Shown here piece after piece: positions 1 to 6,690 of a stretch of 15,009 nt of DNA (the first letter of the stretch is position 1; each line of letters opens with the position of its first letter). The stretch is from NCBI GenBank assembly GCA_964556665.1, contig CAZKXU010000087.1:1-15009 (forward strand), read 5' to 3'. Made by a program: the position numbers and the translations under genes. The notes beneath the pieces were generated by a model, which was not told the DNA's origin, searched no databases, and was given only the letters and a program-made list of their open reading frames with translations. This DNA comes from CAZKXU01 sp964556665. GTDB taxonomy: Bacteria > Bdellovibrionota_C > UBA2361 > CAZKXU01.

Positions 1-30
1 ATGGGTGAATTCGATATTTGTAGAATTCAT
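1..30 (-). CDS. possible 5' end of a gene downstream of pstA (partial, doubtful)
   Basis: On the minus strand an ATG at 30 opens a frame that runs off the window as MNSTNIEFTH. It lies 52 bp after the pstA stop codon and would be the next gene of the pstSCA arm. I see no convincing ribosome binding site, and ten residues cannot be assigned to a family. The stretch also contains a 7-bp inverted repeat, TGAATTC at 6-12 and GAATTCA at 23-29, which could be chance. In many genomes pstB follows pstA, but here pstB sits on the other arm, so the usual neighbour gives no prediction. Low confidence that this is a gene. Confidence 0.2.
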   Translation of the reverse strand, partial: MNSTNIEFTH

Positions 31-82
31 CGTGTTTTCAAGCGTTTTTCGCCTTTTCTTGGTTCGAACTGTTTCTTCAGGA

Positions 83-991
83 CTAACCTGGCAGCTGTTT
101 TTCAAACCGATTTCTTATAAATACAGCCAGGGCATTCATACTTAAAAGCATGATTAATAGGATCATTATAGCAGCTGCAGCATTGGCGTGGAAAGCCTCC
201 TGTGGACGGGAGAGCCAGTTAAAGGCTTGGATAGGAATTGCTGTAAAAGGTGAGTATAGCGAATCTGGAACGAAGGCCACATAGGTTAAAGCCCCCATCG
301 TAATTAGTGGCGCTGTTTCTCCAATCGCTCGTGAGAAGGCCAAGATGCAGCCTGTCATAACACCAGGAATTGCAACTGGTAAGACCTGATGATAAATCGT
401 CTGCCATTTTGTGGCACCTAACGCAATCGAAGCATCTCTAATCGTTCGTGGAACACGACGGAGCGCTTCACGTGAAGAGATTATAATTACAGGTAATATA
501 AGTAGTGTCAGAGTGAGAGCACCAGAAATAAGACTACGCTCCAGATTTAAAACACGTACAAAAAGTTGTAAACCGAGCAGTCCGTAAATTATTGATGGCA
601 CCCCTGCTAGATTAGCAATATTTAACTCTATTAGCCGTGTAAGCCAATTTTTTGGTGCGTATTCCTCTAAATATATAGCTGCTCCAACTCCTAATAAAAT
701 TGAAAAAAAAGCTGTTAGCAAGATCAGATATAAGCTGCCGATTAAGGCTGCATAGATGCCAGCCTGCTCAGGTCGGCGGGAAGGAAAGGATGTAAGAAAA
801 GAGAGATTTAGACGAGGCAGGCCATCAATGAATATATCAACCAAGAGAATTAATAATATTAGCAATGAAATTAGTATGAGTGACCGTGCTAACCAGATAA
901 ATCTCTGTTCTGATGGAGTGTTTCTACTTACAGTACTTAGTGAGCGCCCCTGTTCAAGAGATATTGGCTTAGTGATTGCTAAGTTTGTCAT
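83..991 (-). CDS. pstA: phosphate ABC transporter permease PstA
   Basis: One of the two inner-membrane permeases of the high-affinity PstSCAB phosphate importer. The 302 residues start with a roughly 30-residue polar cytoplasmic N-terminus, followed by several hydrophobic helices (about 36-58, 80-106, 128-148, 155-172, 205-225 and 270-292), as in MetI-type ABC permeases. The cytoplasmic EAA coupling loop is clear at about 186-223, with DASIALGATKWQTIYHQVLP followed by SRAIGETAPL, the PstA/PstC hallmark that contacts the ATPase. The ATG at 991 overlaps the pstC stop in an ATGA arrangement, which indicates translational coupling. PstA and PstC share the fold, but the order after pstC and the GETAPL sequence support PstA. 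The length is normal and nothing appears broken. Confidence 0.96.
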   Translation of the reverse strand: MTNLAITKPISLEQGRSLSTVSRNTPSEQRFIWLARSLILISLLILLILLVDIFIDGLPRLNLSFLTSFPSRRPEQAGIYAALIGSLYLILLTAFFSILLGVGAAIYLEEYAPKNWLTRLIELNIANLAGVPSIIYGLLGLQLFVRVLNLERSLISGALTLTLLILPVIIISSREALRRVPRTIRDASIALGATKWQTIYHQVLPVAIPGVMTGCILAFSRAIGETAPLITMGALTYVAFVPDSLYSPFTAIPIQAFNWLSRPQEAFHANAAAAIMILLIMLLSMNALAVFIRNRFEKQLPG

Positions 992-1866
992 TTGTACACC
1001 GTTTCAAAACGTGTTCGGATCATTAAACTAATATTATTAAGGAGTAATGTGATAAGGAATAACGATGTTGCTACAGCAAAAATTGTACGGAATTCAATGG
1101 TGCCATGTGGAGTGTCACCTAGTGAGATCTGAACAATGTAAGCAGTCATTGTTTCAACTGCCTGTAACGGATTCAGGGTAAGTACTGGTTGTTGACCTGC
1201 AGCGATAGCTACAATCATAGTTTCGCCGATCGCTCGGGATAGTGCCAAAATGAATGCACTAGAGATGCCTCCTAATGCTGCTGGTACAAGCACACCAAAA
1301 ACCATCCGTAGCTTAGTTGCTCCTAGAGCATAAGCAGCTTCACGTAGACTGCGCGGCACTGCATACATGGCGTCTTCACTTAGTGATGCAACCATCGGCA
1401 AAATCATGACACCCATAACTAAGCCAGGACTAAGTGCATTGAATGCAGTTAAGCCTGGAATAATATTTTGCAATAGTGGAGTTAGAAAAAAGAGAGCAAA
1501 ATAGCCAAATACTATTGTTGGAATTCCTGCCAATATTTCTAATAGTGGTTTTAGCAATTTACGGGTACGCGGCTTTGCAAATTCACTTAAATATATGGCT
1601 ACAACTAAGCCGATTGGGAGAGCCCAACACATGGCAATGAAAGAGGTCACAAAAGTGCCGCTGACTAGTGATAATATGCCAAAATGTTTCTCTGCAAAGA
1701 GCGGTGTCCACTGGCTATCTGTAAGGAAATCAAAAAGGCTAACCTCTTTAAAAAACTGTAAAGTCTCAAAGGCCAGGACAATTACAATACCTAGTGTAGT
1801 ACAAACGGAAAGTGCTGCACAAAAGAAGAGAACTGCTACTATTAATTTATCTGTAACCTTATTCAT
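988..1866 (-). CDS. pstC: phosphate ABC transporter permease PstC
   Basis: Inner-membrane permease that pairs with PstA to form the phosphate channel. The 292 residues contain about six hydrophobic segments (roughly 8-35, 64-95, 108-133, 147-162, 192-222 and 265-285). The EAA loop at 175-196 (REAAYALGATKLRMVFGVLVP) precedes ALSRAIGETMIVAIAAG, the conserved PstC sequence. A loop with GGDTP-like character (SLGDTPHGTIEF) follows, as usual in PstC. The start is the ATG at 1866, which gives the expected short N-terminus MNKVTDKLIVAVLF, but no good Shine-Dalgarno sequence lies just before it. A 13-bp hairpin separates it from pstS. The stop overlaps the pstA start by 4 bp, so the two permeases are probably made in equal amounts. 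Confidence 0.96.
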   Translation of the reverse strand: MNKVTDKLIVAVLFFCAALSVCTTLGIVIVLAFETLQFFKEVSLFDFLTDSQWTPLFAEKHFGILSLVSGTFVTSFIAMCWALPIGLVVAIYLSEFAKPRTRKLLKPLLEILAGIPTIVFGYFALFFLTPLLQNIIPGLTAFNALSPGLVMGVMILPMVASLSEDAMYAVPRSLREAAYALGATKLRMVFGVLVPAALGGISSAFILALSRAIGETMIVAIAAGQQPVLTLNPLQAVETMTAYIVQISLGDTPHGTIEFRTIFAVATSLFLITLLLNNISLMIRTRFETVYK

Positions 1867-1875
1867 GCTAAAGAA

Positions 1876-1906
1876 AGCTTGTCCGAGCTCCTTGCTCGGA
1901 CAAGCT
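1876..1906 (-). other. intercistronic stem-loop between pstS and pstC
   Basis: A perfect 13-bp stem: arms at 1876-1888 (AGCTTGTCCGAGC) and 1894-1906, with a 5-nt loop. It starts 7 nt after the pstS stop codon. In the pstS-pstC transcript it is followed by TTCTTTAGC, only a weak uridine tract, and then the pstC ATG. It most likely acts as a partial terminator or as a 3' block to exonucleases, so that the abundant binding protein PstS is made in excess over the permeases, a known arrangement in ABC importer operons. The loop and adjoining base in the transcript read AAGGAG, a perfect anti-16S match, but 21 nt from the pstC ATG. Confidence 0.8.
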
Positions 1907-1912
1907 AAGTTG

Positions 1913-2920
1913 TTATGAGTTACTCTTTAATAATTGTTCTAAAGTTGCTCCAACTTGTGAAGCGCCTGTATAGATCGAGCCGAGAGAGCCCTTGTCAAAG
2001 CGTGCTGATGCTAAATTATAAATATTACTATTTAGTGATACATAACCAACTTCATTAGCTAAAGTGGAAGCTGAGTTAAGGTAAAAACTTATAAAGCTTT
2101 TAATCTCCGGGCGATCCATGGATGCCTTACTCACATAGATAAAGAGTGGCCTAGAGAGAGGAGCATATCTATTATTCTCTACATTAGCTGCAGTTGGAGA
2201 CTGAGGTCCATTGCCATTTTCAGCCTTACCATCATCTACTGGTAGAGCCTTAAGCTTATTCATATTATTTTCATAGTAAGCCATGCCAAAGAAGCCCAAC
2301 GCATTTTCATCACTCGCAATACCTTGCACAAGCATGTTGTCATCTTCACTGCTTGTAAAGTCACCACGGCTTGAATGCTCCTTGCCAACAATTACCTCTG
2401 TAAAGTAATCGTAGGTACCGGAATCAACGCCAGGTCCATAAAGCTTAATTGGGCGATCTGGCCAGCTTGGGCGTACCTGCTTCCAGGTTGTAACTTTACC
2501 TTGAGCCTCTGGTTCCCATATTTTTTTAAGTTCTGCTACTGTTACCTCATTGGCCCAGGTATTTTTCGGATTAACTACAATTGTTAAAGCATCATATGCA
2601 ACGGGAAGCTCAACATACTTTATGTTCTTTGAGGCACAAAGCTCAACCTCTGTAGTTTTAATCGGACGCGATGCATTAGAGATATCAATTTCACCAGCAC
2701 AAAATCTTTTAAATCCACCTCCAGTGCCAGCAATCCCAACAGTAACTTTAATGTTACTATGTTTATGCCCGAAATCCTCAGCTACCGCTTCGGTGATCGG
2801 ATAAACCGTGCTAGAGCCGTCTATTTTGATTAATCCTGCTGTCTCAGAAGGAGTAGCGGCCCGTGCAGGTAAGGAGAGCAATAGCGAAGATGCTATTAAG
2901 AGTGATAGCTTTTTATACAT
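1913..2920 (-). CDS. pstS: periplasmic phosphate-binding protein PstS
   Basis: Captures phosphate in the periplasm and delivers it to PstC/PstA. The 335 residues begin with a Sec signal peptide (MYKK, hydrophobic core 6-17, likely cleavage after LPARA, residue 21). The mature protein has the phosphate-binding loops of the family: DGSSTVYP at 34-41, GTGGGF at 65-70, ISNASRP at 80-86 and GVDSGTYDYF at 164-173, the last supplying Ser and Asp contacts for the anion. Cysteines at 74 and 96 could form a disulfide. Cleavage looks like signal peptidase I, with no lipobox. The ATG at 2920 has only a weak GGAAA upstream. It is the first gene of the leftward arm, and the phased hexamer array at 3013-3051 lies 92 bp upstream. 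The length and motifs are typical. Confidence 0.96.
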   Translation of the reverse strand: MYKKLSLLIASSLLLSLPARAATPSETAGLIKIDGSSTVYPITEAVAEDFGHKHSNIKVTVGIAGTGGGFKRFCAGEIDISNASRPIKTTEVELCASKNIKYVELPVAYDALTIVVNPKNTWANEVTVAELKKIWEPEAQGKVTTWKQVRPSWPDRPIKLYGPGVDSGTYDYFTEVIVGKEHSSRGDFTSSEDDNMLVQGIASDENALGFFGMAYYENNMNKLKALPVDDGKAENGNGPQSPTAANVENNRYAPLSRPLFIYVSKASMDRPEIKSFISFYLNSASTLANEVGYVSLNSNIYNLASARFDKGSLGSIYTGASQVGATLEQLLKSNS

Positions 2921-3012
2921 AATATAGTTTCCAATTAATAAAAGTGAAACTTAGATCTTCTGTTTATAACATCACAATAAGATAAAGTTATAAAGGAAAA
3001 ATAGCTCTGAAT

Positions 3013-3051
3013 TGTTAGGATCATGTTAAAATAAGCTTAGATTCCAATTGA
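3013..3051 (-). promoter_or_regulatory. candidate Pho-box array upstream of pstS
   Basis: Reading towards pstS, four degenerate hexamers begin every 11 bp: TCAATT (3046-3051), CTAAGC (3035-3040), TTAACA (3024-3029) and CTAACA (3013-3018), each separated by 5 bp. An 11-bp direct-repeat register is how PhoB/PhoP-type response regulators bind. The core resembles the Bacillus TTAACA-type box more than the E. coli CTGTCAT box. A TATTTT hexamer nine bases further on could be the -10. The assignment is inference; the support is a matching array before the porin gene at 4619-4657. Confidence 0.55.
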
Positions 3052-3099
3052 ATAATATAAAATAAGCACCTTTGTATATTCATAACTCAAGGTCTAGGG

Positions 3100-3105
3100 T
3101 ATAAT
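3100..3105 (+). promoter_or_regulatory. -10 element of the pstB-phoU promoter
   Basis: A perfect TATAAT lies 32 bp before the pstB start codon and would place the transcription start near 3112, giving a leader of about 26 nt. I find no convincing -35 hexamer at 16-18 bp (the region reads TATTCA or similar), which fits a promoter that depends on an activator. The hexamer array at 3013-3051 is oriented for the opposite arm and ends about 49 bp upstream, too far for the usual PhoB geometry. Confidence 0.5.
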
Positions 3106-3137
3106 GATGGTCGTAATGTTTAGCTTTAATATTAACA

Positions 3138-3935
3138 TTGAATACAAATTTGGCAGGAAATTTAGATAGAGAGCTCACATCTCATCCAAAAGCGCAAGCA
3201 CGTAACCTTAATTTTTATTACGGTTCTGTGCAAGCTCTTTTTGACGTTTCAATGGAGATACAGGCCTGTCAGGTTACAGCGTTAATAGGGCCTTCTGGTT
3301 GTGGAAAATCTACATTTCTCCGCACACTTAATCGTATGAACGATACTATTCCTGGAGCCCGTATTTCAGGTGAAGTGTTCTTGGATGGGGTCGATATATA
3401 TGGAACTAATATTGATCTAGTAAAGCTTAGAAAGCAGGTGGGAATGGTCTTTCAAAAATCCAACCCATTTCCTAAATCAATCTATGAAAATGTCGCATAT
3501 GGGCCACGCATACATGGAATTAAGGACAAATTACAGTTAGATCAGATAGTTGAAAACAGTCTTAAAAGAGCAGACATTTGGAATGAAGTAAAAACACGAT
3601 TGCAGCAAAGTGCAATGGAGCTTTCAGGAGGCCAGCAACAGCGACTCTGTATAGCACGTGCTTTGGCAGTCAATCCAGAGGTCTTACTGATGGATGAGCC
3701 AGCCTCAGCGCTAGATCCACGTTCGACCGCAAAGATTGAAGACCTAATCGGTGAACTGCGCGGTGAATATACAATCGTAATTGTAACCCATAATATGCAG
3801 CAAGCAGCACGCATCTCCGATCGCACAGCGTTTTTTTATGAAGGCCGTTTAGTTGAACTCGGTGATACTAAGCAGTTATTTACTAAACCTATACAACAAC
3901 AGACAGAAGATTACATTACCGGGAGGTTTGGATGA
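3138..3935 (+). CDS. pstB: phosphate ABC transporter ATP-binding protein PstB
   Basis: Cytoplasmic ATPase that powers phosphate import through PstC/PstA. All ABC motifs are intact in the 265 residues: Walker A GPSGCGKST (51-59), Q-loop VFQKSNPFP (104-112), signature LSGGQQQR (162-169), Walker B LLMDEP (183-188) with catalytic Glu187, D-loop SALD (190-193) and H-loop His218. The N-terminal ARNLNFYYGS and the FPKSIYENVAYG stretch are specific to PstB. The start is unusual: no in-frame ATG exists between the in-frame stop at 3114-3116 and the conserved core, so a TTG at 3138 (or another TTG at 3150) must be used, and neither has a visible Shine-Dalgarno. Its stop overlaps the phoU start by 4 bp (ATGA). 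It is divergent from pstSCA. Confidence 0.96.
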   Translation: MNTNLAGNLDRELTSHPKAQARNLNFYYGSVQALFDVSMEIQACQVTALIGPSGCGKSTFLRTLNRMNDTIPGARISGEVFLDGVDIYGTNIDLVKLRKQVGMVFQKSNPFPKSIYENVAYGPRIHGIKDKLQLDQIVENSLKRADIWNEVKTRLQQSAMELSGGQQQRLCIARALAVNPEVLLMDEPASALDPRSTAKIEDLIGELRGEYTIVIVTHNMQQAARISDRTAFFYEGRLVELGDTKQLFTKPIQQQTEDYITGRFG

Positions 3936-4588
3936 CAAAACATTTTATAAGAGAGATCGATAAGGTAAAGAGTCAAATACTAGAATTGAGTCGTATAGTT
4001 GAAGGGGCAGTTGCCAATGCCTTAGATGCACTTGCTACCCGTAATGCTGTTTTAGCGCAGTCTGTAATAAATGCAGATGAAAAGATCGACCAAGCCGAGA
4101 TTGAGATAGAGGAGGAATGCCTTAAAATCCTAGCACTTTATCAGCCAGTAGCAATCGATCTACGTTTTGTTGTCGCGGTTCTTAAAATCAATAATGATTT
4201 AGAGAGAATAGGGGATTTAGCTGTTAATATCGCCAACCGCGCAAACAATATGTCAAAACTGCCAGAAGTTGAGTCCCCTTTTAACATCGAGCTGCTTGCC
4301 ACAAAAACTCGTAGCCTCCTTGCGCAAAGCTTAGTTGCCTTGTTAGAGATGAATGTAGAGAAGGCAGCAGCAGTTTGTGCTGCGGATGATGAAGTGGACC
4401 AATTAAATAGAGAGGCGCATCAAAGAATTCAGGATTATATTAAGAAAAATCCAGCTACGACAGAGCAGATGATTCTATACCTCTCTGTATCAAGAAATCT
4501 AGAGCGGATCGCTGATCATGCGACAAATATTGCTGAAGATGTGATTTATATGAATAAAGGGGAGATAGTTAGGCATCGTTTACTGTAA
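3932..4588 (+). CDS. phoU: phosphate signalling complex regulator PhoU
   Basis: PhoU links Pst transporter activity to the PhoR/PhoB two-component system and keeps the Pho regulon off when phosphate is ample. The 218 residues form two repeated three-helix PhoU domains, each with the family's metal-binding signature: NNDLERIGDLAVNIANRA with ERIGD at 91-95, and SRNLERIADHATNIAEDV with ERIAD at 191-195. The length is that of standard PhoU. The ATG overlaps the pstB stop (ATGA), so translation is coupled. No phoR or phoB follows; the porin gene comes next after 171 bp. No clear terminator is visible after the stop, so some read-through to the porin is possible. Confidence 0.96.
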   Translation: MTKHFIREIDKVKSQILELSRIVEGAVANALDALATRNAVLAQSVINADEKIDQAEIEIEEECLKILALYQPVAIDLRFVVAVLKINNDLERIGDLAVNIANRANNMSKLPEVESPFNIELLATKTRSLLAQSLVALLEMNVEKAAAVCAADDEVDQLNREAHQRIQDYIKKNPATTEQMILYLSVSRNLERIADHATNIAEDVIYMNKGEIVRHRLL

Positions 4589-4618
4589 TCAAAAGCTGAT
4601 TTCTACAGCGATATACAA

Positions 4619-4657
4619 TTAACCCCTATTCAACTTCACTCTAACACACCTCTAACG
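4619..4657 (+). promoter_or_regulatory. candidate Pho-box array upstream of the porin gene
   Basis: Four degenerate hexamers begin every 11 bp on the plus strand: TTAACC (4619), TCAACT (4630), CTAACA (4641) and CTAACG (4652), each separated by 5 bp. The register, length and sequence match the array upstream of pstS, including the exact CTAACA unit and a near match TCAACT/TCAATT. It ends 102 bp before the porin ATG (92 bp at pstS). Porins of the OprP/OprO type are phosphate-starvation genes in Pseudomonas, which agrees with this reading. A CATAAA at 4663-4668 follows closely. The site is inferred, not proven. Confidence 0.55.
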
Positions 4658-4674
4658 AATTCCATAAACTCTTC

Positions 4675-4702
4675 TTGAAGCTTTGCGCCATTTTGTTATG
4701 GT
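4675..4702 (+). promoter_or_regulatory. possible promoter of the porin gene
   Basis: TTGAAG (4675-4680) and TATGGT (4697-4702) with a 16-bp spacer each match four of six sigma-70 consensus bases. It lies just downstream of the hexamer array and would give a leader of about 50 nt. This is a weak match; CATAAA at 4663-4668, close to the array, is an alternative -10 for an activator-dependent start. Confidence 0.25.
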
Positions 4703-4759
4703 CGTCTAGATACCAAAATACAAAATACAGGTATCTCGTTTAATAATCATTTAGGAGAG

Positions 4760-5980
4760 ATGAATAATATGCGTAAAATCATTGCATTAGGCCTGCTACT
4801 TGGAATGCCGGCAGTATCAGAGGCAAAATCACTTGAGGAGTTATTAGTTGAAAAAGGGGTGATCTCACAAAATGAAGCAAAAGCTGCAGTAGGATCAGAA
4901 GCAGCTAAAGTCTATTGGAAAGAAGGGACAGTACTAGAATTTCCTGAGACAGGATTTTCTATGAAAATTAATACTCAACTTCAAACACGCTATACATATA
5001 CTGATAACGATGAAGACTCAGGCAAAGATAATACCTCTAGCTTTAGCCTTCGTAGAGCTCGTGTAATTTTATCTGGCAAGGCGCTAAGCAATGAATTCAG
5101 CTATAGATTGCAGGCAGATATGGTTGGCACTAAAGATGATAGTGGAGCAAAAACAGCTGATCTACGGGAAGGTTGGATAGCTTGGAGTCCTAGTGACACC
5201 TCTGTGCTTAAGCTCGGACAGTTTAAGACAGGAATATCACGTCAGGAGGCAAACTCTTCAACTATGTTACAGTTTCCTGATCGTTCTGTGGCGTCAGACT
5301 TTTTTGCCGTAAGTTATGCTGATGGTGTGGCTGGGGAGACAAAGCTTGCTGATAGTGCGGTTTTGTTAAGCGCTGGAATATTTAACGGACTAAGTGCCGG
5401 TGAAGGGCGTAATCGAGATGCCGTAGATGATAAACATCTAGGCGTATTCAGGGTTAGATATGATGCTATGGGCAGTATGAATGCTTTTGAGGAGGGAGAC
5501 CTTGGTAACACACAGAATGCAGCAGTCTCTCTAGGTGCAACGTACGCCATCGGCGCATCTGAAAACGATTTAGGAGCAGGGAGTACAGATGTAGATACTG
5601 ATATCATGAGTATAGATGCTAGTTTAAAGTATCAGGGTTGGAGCTTACATACCGAGTACTATCATCGCAATGTAGAGCCTGATCTTGGCTCTGAAAATGA
5701 ACCTAGCGGGTTCTATCTCCAAGGTGGATATTTTCTTGAGCCTGGCAGCATTGAGGTTGCAGCCCGATATAGTATTATAGACTGCGATGATGGCCAAGCA
5801 TCAGGTGCATGTGCTGATAATGATAAGCTTGAAGAGCTTGCAGCATCACTTAATTACTACTTCTGGAAGCATTCTCTAAAGGCACAGCTCGCCTATGAGA
5901 ATATAAAGAGTGAAGGTATGGATAGTCAGGGAGACCTGACAACAGGTAAATGGTTATTTCAGTTAAGCAGTTGGTTTTAA
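4760..5980 (+). CDS. phosphate-selective porin O/P family outer-membrane protein
   Basis: Outer-membrane beta-barrel channel, probably for phosphate or polyphosphate uptake. The 406 residues start with a signal peptide (cleavage likely after VSEA, residue 22), then a short helical stretch LEELLVEKGVISQNEAKAA. The barrel has alternating polar and aromatic strands, the conserved RRARVILSGKALSNEFSYRLQ (99-119) and LKLGQFKTGISRQE (150-163) with the GQFK signature of the OprO/OprP family (Porin_O_P), and the terminal WF that the BAM machinery recognises. Pseudomonas OprP is slightly longer, about 440 residues. Two starts compete: the ATG at 4760 lies only 2 nt after AGGAG (4753-4757), whereas the ATG at 4769 is 11 nt away and gives a cleaner MRKIIALGLLLG signal. 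Anion specificity cannot be proven from sequence; the Pst context and phased upstream array support phosphate. Confidence 0.87.
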   Translation: MNNMRKIIALGLLLGMPAVSEAKSLEELLVEKGVISQNEAKAAVGSEAAKVYWKEGTVLEFPETGFSMKINTQLQTRYTYTDNDEDSGKDNTSSFSLRRARVILSGKALSNEFSYRLQADMVGTKDDSGAKTADLREGWIAWSPSDTSVLKLGQFKTGISRQEANSSTMLQFPDRSVASDFFAVSYADGVAGETKLADSAVLLSAGIFNGLSAGEGRNRDAVDDKHLGVFRVRYDAMGSMNAFEEGDLGNTQNAAVSLGATYAIGASENDLGAGSTDVDTDIMSIDASLKYQGWSLHTEYYHRNVEPDLGSENEPSGFYLQGGYFLEPGSIEVAARYSIIDCDDGQASGACADNDKLEELAASLNYYFWKHSLKAQLAYENIKSEGMDSQGDLTTGKWLFQLSSWF

Positions 5981-5996
5981 TGAATACTGTTAAATT

Positions 5997-6037
5997 TGGC
6001 AGGTAGAAGGTAGCTCTCACAATCCTTTTGCCTGCCA
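5997..6037 (+). terminator. stem-loop between convergent porin and Minf_1886-like genes
   Basis: The arms TGGCAGGTAGAAGG (5997-6010) and CCTTTTGCCTGCCA (6024-6037) pair over 14 bp with two G-U pairs around a 13-nt loop, 16 bp after the porin stop. There is no clear downstream T-tract on either strand, so it may work as a 3' stabiliser or a weak bidirectional terminator between the converging transcripts. Confidence 0.45.
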
Positions 6038-6077
6038 GCCTCCACTCTCAATAGGAACTGTGAGGGTTAATAATTTA

Positions 6078-6545
6078 TTAAAGGGGAATATCGGGAAGCG
6101 TTTCATTACTCAAATCAGGTTTGTAAGTTATCTTTGTATTCGATCTATTATCAACTGCTGTAAGTTGGAAGCGTCTCCAGAGATTACTAAGATCTGGGAA
6201 TGGGAACTCCTGTTCCTTCTCATTCTTGCATAATAAGTTATTATCTATGAGTAAGATAACTATCCTCTCTAAATCTTGAAAACTACGAATCCCCCATTCT
6301 TCCAACACAGTTGGAGCAAGAGCTCCAAATTTACTTCGAGCTAGTGCTACAAATGCAGTGCAAAGCTGCTCAGGTGTAGTATGAGCAGACTTGCCCGTGT
6401 ATTTACGCGTATCTTTGTTCGAGGGCAATGCCTCAAGTACATGCTCAAATGCAAATAATGAGTACCTCTCGTTTATAGGCTGATTACGCCATACCTCATC
6501 AAGTTTAGTCTCTAGTGGGTTAGAGAAGTATATATGCATTGACAT
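6078..6545 (-). CDS. Minf_1886/TIGR04138-like protein of unknown function
   Basis: A soluble 155-residue protein with no signal peptide or membrane segment. From memory it matches the pattern of the Minf_1886 family (TIGR04138), described mainly from Planctomycetes and Verrucomicrobia. The matching elements are YSLFAFEHVLEALPS (28-42), a Tyr/Thr-Gly segment, TPEQLCTAFVALARSKFG (57-74), APTVLEEWGIRSFQDLERIV (77-96) and IDNNLL (99-104). Family members read roughly A-x-x-F-V-x-E-A-L, then E-L-x-x-x-I-R-x-x-A-x-x-x-F-G, then H-W-G-V-x-x-T-x-D-F-G-x-I-V. The C-terminal tail is less conserved. Function is unknown. Start ambiguity: ATG at 6545 or 6539, neither with a Shine-Dalgarno. It is a single gene, convergent with the porin. 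The family call rests on recalled consensus and needs a profile search. Confidence 0.65.
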   Translation of the reverse strand: MSMHIYFSNPLETKLDEVWRNQPINERYSLFAFEHVLEALPSNKDTRKYTGKSAHTTPEQLCTAFVALARSKFGALAPTVLEEWGIRSFQDLERIVILLIDNNLLCKNEKEQEFPFPDLSNLWRRFQLTAVDNRSNTKITYKPDLSNETLPDIPL

Positions 6546-6643
6546 GTGTTTATTTTAATTCATTTTCAGGGTTAATCAAATAGCTAAGTATGCGTAATCA
6601 CGTTGTCATTAAGAGAGTCATTGTCGAAGTCCCTAGTCAGAAA

Positions 6644-6671
6644 TGGACTAAATATTAATATCTGCGATAAT
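6644..6671 (+). promoter_or_regulatory. promoter of the DUF1826-like gene
   Basis: TGGACT (6644-6649), a 16-bp spacer and GATAAT (6666-6671) preceded by TGC form an extended -10 promoter (5 of 6 bases at -10, 4 of 6 at -35). The start point would be near 6678, giving a leader of about a dozen nucleotides. A short inverted repeat, TAGTC at 6634-6638 and GACTA at 6646-6650, overlaps the -35 and could be an operator or chance. Confidence 0.45.
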
Positions 6672-6690
6672 AATACGTTAAAGTATTACT

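Noticed and set aside
756..1031. Plus-strand 91-codon frame across pstA/pstC
   Set aside because: It is antisense to two clear permease genes and their overlap, with no supporting signal.
2921..3137. E. coli-type Pho box (CTGTCAT repeats)
   Set aside because: I read both strands of the divergent region and found no CTGTCAT-like pair; only the YYAAC-type phased array is present.
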